Positions 9,710-18,456 of a stretch of DNA of 24,641 bases are shown one piece after another. The DNA lies in the NCBI GenBank assembly GCA_022925895.1, contig JAKSYS010000797.1:1-24641 (forward strand). The letters run 5' to 3'. The first letter of the stretch is position 1. The number at the start of each line of letters is the position of its first letter. Position numbers and translations under genes: made by a program. This stretch comes from Fragilaria crotonensis (taxonomy: Eukaryota; Bacillariophyta; Fragilariophyceae; Fragilariales; Fragilariaceae). The notes beneath the pieces were generated by a model. The model searched no databases. It saw nothing but the letters and a program-made list of their open reading frames with translations, and had not been told where the DNA came from.

Positions 9710-11071
9710 ATGAAACTTGTTCCCACAATTGTATACTTCTACAACAGAGTAACTGAAGCCATGAACAACGGAACTGTATCTGACAAATCAGACTCCGAAT
9801 CTTTATATGAGGATGAAGACAGCGGCAGTGGCGAAGACGAAATTGCCGAATCGTCAAAAGGAGGAAAGCGGCAAAGAGAACATATCGAAGAAGAGACCAT
9901 GACAACGAGGAGGCTACGGCACGGTCTAGTAGCCCGGACCACACATATAACACAAGTGACGGAGAAGAAAATAGTGACCAAGAACGAGAGTGGGATAGGG
10001 AGTTGACAAAATGCTTCCCTGCCGGGGTGCCGAGGAATTACATTCGTCCGATGATGACGATGATGATGACGACTATGTTGTTCCTGCAAAACGTGGAAGA
10101 ACATCGTCAGCAGGAGCTGCGCAGAATTTGGAGGGGTTGATACGAGTAAGAGGTATGTCAGCAAAAGAATCGTCCATGTCGGAAAAACACCAGGAGAACA
10201 TTGCAGATAGGGTCACAACTTACGTCAGAAAACATATGTTTCGAGTCGTCAAGTTTATCAGCAATGAACACATGTTTGGTAAGGCTTTCAAGGAGGTGAT
10301 GGACCACGAGTGTGTGGCAAACCGAGATCGTGTGAAATTCCAGATGTTATATGAAAGTGTTTTTAACCATGCGTTGAACAGCAAGAGGAGCACATGCGAG
10401 CAGGCGGGAAGAACATCATGATGAGAGAACTAAAACAATTCAAGGAAGATAGAATGGATGTGTTCTCAATTGATGAATTACAAAAAATGAGGAGAGCAAG
10501 TACGGAAAGGAGAAAAAGCATTCCTCTGGTTCTATGGAACATTTCTTGAGTGCGTTTGTGGCCTGAAGCACTGGGGTGTACAAAAGAGTAAGCAATTGGT
10601 GTCGCAGGCGACGAGCTCGGCCACAAAACACGGCAAGTTGGTGACCATCAGCGACGAGGCTTTCGCTCTCCTTCTCTACGACAACTATATTGAGAAGTGG
10701 CTCAAGGCATTTCAGCGAGAGGAACAACTGCGGCACGAGACCCCACCAGCAGAACCACAACCAAGGAGCGGCGCCGGCGGCAGGGAAAGTCCAAGAGGGA
10801 AAGGGAGAAAGGCAAGTATACTGCGCAAAAAACAGGCCACTGCAAGTATGGTGGATGGAGCCGCGAAGGAATGGCAAGGTACAACGAATTCTATCACTTG
10901 GTGAAGGCTGATCGCACGTGTGAACAAGCCATGGATATGGAGCGTGAACTGCTCAATCACTGCATTGCACTGAAAAGGAGAGGAACAAATGGTGAAGGAA
11001 GTCGAGACACCTCCGATGGAGAGCAGGCAGAAGCATTAGAACCAGTGGAAGCATGTTGGGATTTGGAATAA
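9710..11071 (+). pseudogene. acidic transposon-associated protein of unknown function, frameshifted
   Basis: A coherent protein of about 450 residues can be followed through shifts near 9895, 10040, 10400, 10513-10517 (an A5 run) and 10770 to TAA at 11069-11071. The start may be the ATG at 9710 or the ATG at 9761 (MNNGTVSD). The first third is very acidic and Ser-rich and includes an eight-Asp run, followed by the basic stretch PAKRGR. The middle is helical (VRKHMFRVVKFISNEHMF, then LWFYGTFLECVCGLKHWG). A Lys/Arg-rich segment follows, then GKYTAQKTGHCKYGGWSREG. The tail is again acidic. I do not recognise a named domain. The acidic/basic layout and the HCKYGGWS motif resemble repetitive hypothetical proteins of algal genomes, which is a recollection and not a search result. 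It may be an accessory gene of the adjacent transposon. Confidence 0.5.
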
Positions 11072-11656
11072 CAACGCAATTTATTGAGGTGCACAATTAT
11101 TATGATCATCACCATAACATTCTGAAACGAAACCGCAACGAGTGATTACTCCACTTTTGAATGTGGAGATGTCGACATGCAGCGTCATTGTTAAACATAG
11201 AAACTTAAACTATACACATATTGTTGTCAAGCAATCAATATTTCAAGCTAGTAAGCAACGTTTAACAACGACTCTGCACAATTTAAAGAATTTCATTTCA
11301 TCAGATAAAGTTATAGCATTTATCTTTTATTGTTATAAATGACTATAATATGGTGACAGATACCCATTAAATTGATTTATTCAATTTACATTGTGATTCA
11401 AATTTACTGCATAACGTTGCTTAAAACCAAAAAAAGCCATGTAAACCAATTTAAAAGTTTAAAACACAAAGCAAATTGTAATTGCAATCGACAAATCTTG
11501 TTTTATTTAGGACACCCCTGTTTTGATGTTTGTTGAGTATTTGCTTAAGGACGGTGTAGTATGATTTTAAACTGTGAAATATAACTTTAAAATGTTAGTG
11601 CTAAATATTTTATAATCATTAATCCCCGTCCACTAACCATATGTATTGAATCCATT
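11072..11656. other. AT-rich gene-free region with a hAT-like end
   Basis: The sequence is strongly AT-rich with no supported coding region; a 66-codon frame at 11142-11342 looks like chance. At 11502-11520 the sequence ends TAGGACACCCCTG, identical over 13 bp to the right end of the hAT element at 2165-2177. Confidence 0.5.
11502..11520 (-). repeat. orphan hAT terminus
   Basis: On the minus strand this reads CAGGGGTGTCCTA, the same 13 bases as the right end of the element at 385-2177, in the same orientation as that right end. No matching left end is visible nearby, so it is probably a solo or truncated end. Confidence 0.5.
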
Positions 11657-12493
11657 TTATTTTTTAAAAGTCACCATATACCACCTTGTGATGTTGTCAA
11701 GGTAGGTAAGCAAAAGCTTGTCATAGTATGTGGGCTTGTTTGCAAACGTCTTCTTCCTTGCGTCGACGAGTTCCCGAATGGTAGGACAGGAACCCATGTT
11801 GTTGACAATGTCTACTCGGTTCCTCTCATCAAGCCAAATGTTGATGGCTCAATAGTATGTTCCATCGATCGTAACTGAAGATGGCACGGTGGTCTTGTTA
11901 CATGTTTTTGGCTTCTTGCTGGATGGTGACGGCTCAACTGCCAACATGAGGTTCTTTCCCCGCCTCTTCTTCTTTGTCGTCTCATTTGCCAACAATGAAG
12001 CGGCAGCTTTATCCGTGGTTGACCGCGTCACTGGGGATGATGCAGCTGGCATTTTGGAATCATCTTCACTGGAATCGGAATAGAGCTGAGAATTATCAGC
12101 ATCAACATGCAGCAGTCTAGTATCTTGTAGTGGTGACTCGTCCTCAACATTTTCATCATCATACTGGTCCCTCTCCACAAATTCGTTCTTTTTTTGTTCC
12201 CAAAGCAAGCTCACCATTTCATCATGCCTCCTGTTCTTGTACCCTGACATCTTGAATTTGGAACACAGCGCACGTAGATGTTTCATGTTCCATGATTCTA
12301 AAGGCTTTGAATCAATTGATTCAATGCTCTCACAATCCGCAGAAAGCACGATGCTGTCCAGAGTAACAATTCTTGTCCACTCATTGAATGCCGCATCGGC
12401 ATTCTTCTTTTTCTCGGCCTTTTTCTTCTCCAGCAACATCATGTGATGCTGCTTTGCAGCAGTGATCTCCGACTCTTGCTGGGCACCATCCAT
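11657..12493 (-). pseudogene. SAP-like coiled-coil protein with in-frame TGA
   Basis: The gene starts at the ATG at 12493 (MDGAQQ). A TTG at 12514 is open upstream but is not a credible eukaryotic start. The frame stops at TGA 11849-11851, after 214 codons. The same frame then continues open for a further 63 codons of protein-like sequence (AINIWLDERNRV onward, ending TRWYMVTFKK) to TAA at 11657-11659. This suggests one base change to a stop, or readthrough. The features are a Lys/Glu-rich coiled coil (residues about 20-32), then a helix-extended-helix stretch MKHLRALCSKFKMSGYKNRR (about 70-90) that resembles a SAP DNA-binding motif, then an acidic Ser-rich linker and a basic KKKRRGK cluster fitting a nuclear signal. 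The function is unknown. It may be a transposon accessory gene or a host gene. Confidence 0.5.
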
Positions 12494-12965
12494 GCTGATC
12501 ACTACAAGCCACAACCTACCGGTAGTTATGACGACTAGTACTATGCATTACGAACGTCGTTGGGAGCAGTAGAATGTGATGGAGCGGACCGTACAAGAGC
12601 GAACACATTTAAAATGTTTTTGGATGATTATCCACATGGACATATAAAAGTATAAAGAGTTGAGGGGAATTTCATACGACATTATACATGTGGTAGGATG
12701 CTCGAGGTGCGTCCACCCCTGTTTGCAAACAGGGGTCGAGGCACCTAATGCCCCTACCATTTTCCGGGTTTTTTCTCACATTTCACGTCCTGTTAGCAAC
12801 AAATGACCAATTGTCCCAAAATAGTGCTGAGGATGAGGTAGGACAATGGAATTGTATGTTTGAAAATGGTATTATACCACCCAGTTTTGGAATTGTATTT
12901 TAAATTGTATTTTACATAGCTCACTACAAACAATCCTAGGGTGTCAAAAACATTTCTGATATACC
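12494..12965. other. intergenic region with a long hairpin
   Basis: No coding region is supported. The sequence carries the palindrome at 12691-12759 and the left copy of a flanking repeat (12919-12941). A TATAAAAGTATAAA tract at 12643-12656 could be a TATA element for the minus-strand gene, although it is 150 bp upstream of the ATG. Confidence 0.4.
12691..12759. repeat. imperfect long palindrome with perfect 20-bp core
   Basis: The core at 12716-12735 is CCCCTGTTTGCAAACAGGGG, a perfect palindrome. Outer arms pair AGGTGC with GCACCT and TGGTAGG with CCTACCA, with short mismatched stretches between them. It can be read as two CAGGGG-type hAT ends facing outward from an 8-bp centre (TTTGCAAA), or simply as a hairpin. 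Confidence 0.75.
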
Positions 12966-14958
12966 TTTTACAATCTTACCGCCTTATCGGCTGTGGCCTC
13001 TTCTGACGCCATGACCTTCAAGATTGTTTTCGCGCCGGATCGATATATTCCTGTCACAGATCGGCGTCAAAATTCCCCTATCCATCTATCCGTCGACCAA
13101 ATTCGTGTGATCAACTCAATCCTCTCCGAAAGTCCACCGGACGGGAAACCAGTGATCGAAGATAACCCGACGCTCATCATACGTTCACTGAACACCACGA
13201 GCCACGGAACCCACGAAGAACAGGCCATTGGAAATTTCACTCGGCGCAAACTCATTCGTCTTTCGAACTGGAGTGAATGGCAACAGAGCGAAGTCAAGCA
13301 GCTTGACTCTATGCAGAAACAAGACATGTATGGTGAACCATGTCTCCCTCCGCCAGACGCCATCATCCTTCGTCAACATTGGAATTACTCGATCAAGGCC
13401 GACGGAACTCGTAAAGCAAGGAATTGCTGTGATGGCTCACCCCGCGCAGCTCCGCAATTGAAATTGGCAAACACATATTCGTCATGTATTGAGCAACCTT
13501 GTATGCGTTTGTTCTTCGCATTATGTGCTCATGAAGGATTCATCAGCCTTAAGGTGGATGCGACCAATGCATACGCAAACTCTCCCCCATCGGAGCAGCC
13601 AACTTTTGTATTCATCGACGACCAATACGCGGAGTGGTATTTTGCTCGTTTCGGTATCCAGGTCCCTCGCGATATGGTTCTCCCCGTCCAACATGCCTTA
13701 CAAGGACATCCCGAATCAGGAGCCCTATGGGAAAAGTTTGTGAATAGCGTCATTGCTCGACATGGTTTCAAATCCACCGTTCATGAACGTAGCCTCTACC
13801 AAGGAACATACAAAGGACATCGTATGCTCATTTGCCGTCAAGTTGATGATTTGCCTTAGCCATTGGATGCAAAGATCCCGAGGCCATACGCGATCTTGTT
13901 CGCACCATCTGCAAGGAGGATGGTATTGATCTCCGCGATGATGGAATTCTCAATTCTTTTAATGGCGTTGATGTTGAACAAGCAGATCGCTACATCAAAA
14001 TATCCTGCGAGACATACATCGAAAAGCTGCTCACACATTATGGATGGTCCGCTCCTGGAAATCATGAAACAGATGTCAAACCCATCAAACCTCTGGCATC
14101 ATCAACACTGCAACAGATGTTTGAGGACTATGAAACGTCTCCGCATGACGGTACACCCGAACACGCTGCCTTGGAACGCTCTGCAGGGTTCTCCTATCGA
14201 AGCGTCCTTGGTGCCCTGATTTATGCCTACGTGGTCGCACGTCCTGACATTGGTTACGCCATGACCACCCTTGCTCGTTTCTCAAGCCGGCCCTCTAAAG
14301 TCCATTATGACGCCCTTCGACGTGTTGCACGATATCTTCGGATAACTAAGACATGGGGCCTCTACTATTGGCGTCGTGCTCCTCTGACCATACTTCCGGC
14401 TGGTGTTTTCCAACCTCTGTCTTCCGATCCGTCTCTCCCTTCTTTCCCCGAGCCATCGCAGCCTACTCTTCTCGCCGGATACGTTGACGCCGCTCACGCC
14501 ACTGACCTTATTACTCGTCGTTCCATCACGGGTATCGCTTTCATGCTCGGTGGTGGACCAATCGCGTACAAGTCAAAAATTCAATCTACGGTCTCCACCA
14601 GTTCCACCGAAGCCGAATTCCTCGCTGCCATGCGGCCAAAATCGCCAAGTATCTCCGATCCATTCTCGACGAACTTGGTTATGTTCAACATGAGCCTACT
14701 CGCCTTTATGAAGATAACGCAGCCGCGATTCTGATGATCAATGCCAGCCGACCGACACCACGTTCCCGTCACATTGACATTCAGCATTTTGCGATTCAAG
14801 AGTGGAAAGCAAATCGTGAGATTGTTCTTGAGCACATTCCGGGGATCATAAATCCGGCAGATTCACTAACCAAATCCCTCGGTACCACACTCCATCATCG
14901 ACACGTTCGCCGTTTGATGGGACACTACGGCGCCCCCTCCAGTCACCACTCCTCTTAG
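12966..14958 (+). pseudogene. Ty1/copia (CoDi-like) reverse transcriptase-RNase H, 5'-truncated
   Basis: Coding similarity begins about 12966 without a start codon, with an alanine- and serine-rich stretch before the ATG at 13011. The reverse transcriptase fingers and palm include LKVDATNAYANSPP (first Asp), LPVQHALQGHPESGALW and CRQVDD, the diatom-like variant of the YVDD box. A one-base loss at 13853-13854 shifts the frame right after VDD, in the catalytic palm. The frame then runs on through VLGALIYAYVVARPDIGYAM and the RNase H domain (YVDAAHATD, STSSTEAEFLA). A second one-base shift occurs near 14632, before LYEDNAAAILM. The stop is TAG at 14956-14958. Gag, protease and integrase are absent upstream, so only the last third of the polyprotein remains. 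It cannot move by itself. Confidence 0.85.
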
Positions 14959-15029
14959 ATCTCCCCTGGCATACTCGGATGCACTTCTGTTACTCATTGC
15001 CATCATCTACGATGTTGACAATGGGGAGG

Positions 15030-15430
15030 TGTTCGTGCACATTGGCGATCCAGACCACTACTGTGCCGTTCCGTCCAGTATGCGCTGAGACTACATATTA
15101 CATCTTCGTACGTGGCTGAGTCACACTTGCTCCTTCACTGTGACCCACGTACACCTACGTACAGTGAATACTACGATAGTCTAAACAGCGGAGTACCTTC
15201 CGGGCTCCGCTCACAACTTCATCTTAGCTTAAACACTTACCCTCAACTGCATCTTTGCCGGTCCTCGATCGTAAAGGTAAAGAGGGATCGTTTATTGTTT
15301 CGATAAAAGCCTTCCAAACACTTCCCGTTTAACGTGCACAATCGCCTCATTCAACGACCCTCCCCACCTTGTCTGTGTGCACATCGTTTCATCCCGACGT
15401 TATCGTTCGAGGACGCCCTGCTGCTGCCTT
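15030..15430 (+). repeat. candidate 3' LTR of the copia remnant
   Basis: A purine run ATGGGGAGG (15021-15029), 62 bp after the stop codon, fits a polypurine tract. The following TGTTCGTGCAC would be the LTR start. The stretch holds a hairpin (15108-15152), a TGAGTCA bZIP-type site (15117-15123) and a GATAAAAG word (15301-15308) that could serve as TATA or polyadenylation signal. The end is a guess. Confidence 0.4.
15108..15152. promoter_or_regulatory. inverted repeat in candidate LTR
   Basis: GTACGTGG (15108-15115) pairs with CCACGTAC (15145-15152), and GTCACA (15120-15125) pairs with TGTGAC (15139-15144) inside it. The ACGTGG and TGAGTCA words resemble bZIP-binding sites, so it may be an LTR promoter element. 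That role is inferred. Confidence 0.4.
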
Positions 15431-15434
15431 GCAA

Positions 15435-15925
15435 CTAAACCTGCTCCCCAGCGAGAGCGGCACCGAGGCAGGGCCTTGGAAGGTTTGGATTCACATATAT
15501 TAGGGGCTTATGCATTGACTTGTGTTTCAACCAATGAGTAAGCTCACTAAAAAATCCTAGGGCATCATGAACAACACCAATGCAACTGAAAGAAATATTA
15601 ATAGGATCATCTTCTGCATCTCCAAGTCTGACCACAGACTCTGCTTGGTATGCAGTGTCTTTGATCAGAGCACACAAACAGGCAGCAAATCCAACCACCA
15701 GCATAGAATTCCATTGCCGCTAGTGATGATCCTGCATCTTTCAGCAGCATGGAACCAAGCTCCTTGTTGGCCAAGCCTGAATCTGTCAACTTTACAGTAG
15801 TAGGTGAGGAAACATGGTGGTGTGGAGATATTCTCATTCCACACTGCGGCTCCTAAATTGCTGGTTACGTATGATGAAGAACCACCCCTACCCAAAACAC
15901 ACAAGTTAAACACATCAATGACCAT
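15435..15925 (-). other. possible degraded coding region, unidentified
   Basis: Three minus-strand frames are open in succession (15925-15665, 15837-15607, 15704-15435). They give protein-like stretches such as LTDSGLANKELGSMLLKDAG and VVHDALGFFSELTHWLKH. This could be one gene with introns or frameshifts. I recognise no family and no complete frame. Confidence 0.25.
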
Positions 15926-16636
15926 GACAGAACCATTTTACTAGGTGAATTAGGTCTTTAATTGCAATTTTTTTACTTTCTATGCTATGTTAGTATACTT
16001 GTTAACTAACCTCCAAAAAGGCACGTACTTGGAAGCCCTGCTCAGGAAAGTTTTCCGCATGTGGCGGGCTAACCCCCAACCCAGAGCACGTAGCACGGTA
16101 GTAGTCTACTCGGTACTGTACTGTAGTGCTGTTTAATACAATATGGTATAATACAGTAAAATACAGTATAATACACCCTCCATCTCAAATATTTGTTTAA
16201 TACAATTCGATAGGTAGGACGGGAGTTAACAACGGTAAAATATATTAAAACATTACAAAAAGCGAGTGATACATGCTGAGGTGAACGCTGCATGCCCTTT
16301 TCAAGGCTCACAGTTTACACTAATTCAATCTCTGGTTCACCAATCCTATCAGAAAGGCAAGCAGTGGTTTCTTCGCCCTTCTCTCCCCTCGACCTCGCAG
16401 CAGTGTCTCGGGTTCCACACACAGTATCGACTACTGTAGTATCGACTAGTGAAAGACACAACATCAAAGGCTACCATTCTCTAGCTGAGAATTGACTTTC
16501 GCATTCGCTCGTAACCAGGTATGTCTCACAAACAAACAAAGGCATGATCGAATGATATGCCTCGTCGCTCATCACATCCCCGTTCCCATGCCATATTGCT
16601 AACATCATCCCTTTTCCCTAATGATCCTCATCAAGG
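15926..16636. other. intergenic, AT-rich with TAATACA repeats
   Basis: No gene is supported. TGTTTAATACAAT occurs twice, at 16130-16142 and 16194-16206, flanking a run of ATACAGTA/TATAATAC words. The upstream part has GTACTGTACTGTAGT repeats. The end of the region is presumably the distal promoter of ankyrin gene A. Confidence 0.5.
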
Positions 16637-16644
16637 TATAAAAG
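16637..16644 (+). promoter_or_regulatory. TATA box for ankyrin gene A
   Basis: TATAAAAG lies 81 bp upstream of the chosen ATG (16718), a plausible core-promoter distance for a eukaryotic gene. Confidence 0.5.
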
Positions 16645-16717
16645 TGTGATTTTGTTCGACAAGTCCTATCACATTCCTCCTTTTGCCTACCATAGTGAAG
16701 TGCTGACCGAAAGCACA

Positions 16718-18002
16718 ATGTCATTGATGGACTCCTCCGAACAGCAAAGGTTCCGTCAAAATATTGCTTCGCTCATCGATTCCGCACCAAACCTGTCAAT
16801 CAGGGGTCGTCGTCATCTGCTGCGATGCCTGGAGAGATGCCTAAAGGGAGGTGATGTGAATTACCCTGTTTATGCTGACAGGACACTTCTGTCCTTGGCA
16901 TGCCGCTTTGGAGCTTTGAACATTGCCTGCGAGTTGTTGAGACACAAGGAGGTCAATGAATGCCACAGACTTCGATGGCCGCACTCCACTCGCCTCCGCT
17001 TGCGCGCTGGGACATCTGGACATTGTCTACGAATTGTTGAAATGCAAGGAGTTGGATGTAAACATCAGGGATGACAACGGCCTAACACCATTGATATGGG
17101 CATGCACCAGGGGACACTTGGATATCGTTCGCGAATTATTGAAACGCATGGACGTCGATGTCAATGTCCAAGATAATGAAGGGCGCACTCCACTCATTCA
17201 CTCATGTTGCACTGGATCACCGCACATTGTTTGCGAATTGTTGAAACACAAGCAAGTGGATTTGCATTTGCGCGATTCTAAATCCCGCGCCCCACTCGCC
17301 TACGCATGCGCCAGCGGAAGTTTGGAAACTGTCTGCTATTTGTTAAAACACAAAGAGGTGGATGTAAATGCCCAATGTAAGGATGGCTGCACTCCACTCA
17401 TAGTGGCCAGCTTCACGGGAAATGTGGACATTGCTCGTGAATTGTTGAAGCACAAGAAGGTGGATGTCAATATCAGGGATAACGCTGGCTCGACACCACT
17501 CTTGATGGCATGCGGCCGTGGCCATTTGAACATTGTCTGCGAGCTATTGAATCACACGGAGGTGGATATGTTCATGCGAAATAGTAAAGGTCGCACACCA
17601 CTAAGGATCGCATGGTCGCATGGCCATATGGACGTTGTTGGGCATATGCTGAAGCTCCTGGGCATGGATGTCAATGTCCATGCAGAGGATCGATGGGAAA
17701 GTGTTCTCGAGTTGTTGAAGTATGAGAAGGCGAATGTGAATGCACAAGGTGCTCTTGGTAACACAGCCCTTATCTGGGCGACCCTTAGCGGCCGGTTGGA
17801 TGTAGTTTGTGAGCTTTTGGATGACGTCAGGGTGGATGTGAGTATTCGGAATAAAGCAGGATCGACGGCGTTGGACATTGCTCGCAAATGCGATTTGTTA
17901 GAAATCGCACGCTGTCTCGAGGAACATGCCAATGCTTCTCGGCGTCGCGAGTCAGGAGCATATATCCTTCGAACAGCAGATGACAGACAAATTTCGGATT
18001 AG
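16718..18002 (+). pseudogene. ankyrin-repeat protein A, frameshifted, tail lost
   Basis: The start at 16718 (MSLMDSSEQQ) is chosen over the ATG at 16646 because the two paralogues begin with the same AGCACAATG context and (L/M)DSSEQ motif. A net +1/-2 shift at about 16951-16959 sits in the usual DVNA linker after repeat 1. Thereafter the frame is open to TAG at 18000-18002. About 11 ankyrin repeats of 34 residues can be followed (TPLxxAxxxGHLDIVxELLKHKEVDVN). Repeat 9 lacks about 13 residues in frame near 17686, compared with gene C. The conserved last module (GNTALIWAT, then NKAGSTALDIARKC) is present. The basic RERKRRR tail of B and C is missing: a deletion of about 45 bp joins the coding end to the former 3' flank. 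Ankyrin repeats bind proteins; the partner is unknown. An intron could in principle hide the shift, but no room for one is visible. Confidence 0.75.
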
Positions 18003-18456
18003 CCCATGGGGTGGCGGGCAAGTGGTTAGGATATTTATATGGTTAGGGATTTTCGTTGTTAGATATGTCTAGTGTATTGCCATGTTTCTGACCGCAATAA
18101 TAAGTCAACGACGTTGATTTGATTCGTCTCATTGTACATTTTCCTCACACTTTTTGAAGGCTTTAAAATATCTACGCTTGTATATGTTTGGCACCTTGGA
18201 TTACAATCACTCCATGTATATATCGCGAAGTTGTTACGTAAACGTGCCCCTCGAAGACAATTCACACAACTCGACACACTTCTATTTTTCAAGAATGGGG
18301 ATCGGATAGTGCCAGTAGCCCAGTGCTCGATGCGCAATCCCACAGGAACACAACACGCGCAACACACACATACTGCGGTGTTCTTGATAGTCGCCACAAC
18401 ATCCCTCCTTTGCTGTCCTATAATTGAGTGTGCGACCCAAAAGATTCAATAGCACA
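18003..18456. other. spacer between ankyrin genes A and B
   Basis: No gene is seen. The first about 20 bp after the stop of gene A still resemble the 3' flanks of genes B and C (GATGACAGA...TTTC). CTATAATT at 18418-18425 lies about 35 bp from the ATG of gene B and is a weak TATA-like candidate. Confidence 0.4.

Larger units (their letters stand above)
2377..11693. mobile_element. putative composite CACTA/Plavaka-like transposon (borders tentative)
   Basis: The minimal content is the transposase (2894-6469) and the convergent candidate dioxygenase gene (6612-8620). The gene at 9710-11071 may also belong. The outer borders given are the 13-bp inverted match CATCACAAGGTGG at 2377-2389 and 11681-11693. 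Weaker similarity continues inward (8 of the next 13 bases) and stops outward. The borders are uncertain because the right copy lies in the 3' end of the minus-strand gene at 11657-12493, where it encodes the residues ITRW. No convincing target duplication is visible. That all three genes are similarly decayed fits one old insertion. Confidence 0.35.
12966..15430 (+). mobile_element. copia LTR-retrotransposon remnant
   Basis: This remnant comprises the RT-RNase H region plus about 470 bp of 3' sequence. No 5' LTR or upstream domains remain, so the left border is the point where coding similarity starts. The right border is uncertain because there is no second LTR to compare. Imperfect direct repeats flank the remnant at 12919-12941 and 15542-15562. 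Confidence 0.7.

Noticed and set aside
11142-11342. 66-codon plus-strand frame
   Set aside because: It lies in very AT-rich DNA with no recognisable features.
12512-12514. TTG as start of the SAP-like gene
   Set aside because: Eukaryotic context; the ATG at 12493 is only seven codons downstream.
16180-16200. CCCTCCATCTCAAAT resembling a Stowaway MITE end
   Set aside because: There is no opposite inverted end and no TA duplication nearby.
16801-16810. CAGGGGTCGT resembling a hAT end within ankyrin gene A
   Set aside because: It is inside conserved coding sequence with no partner or target duplication.
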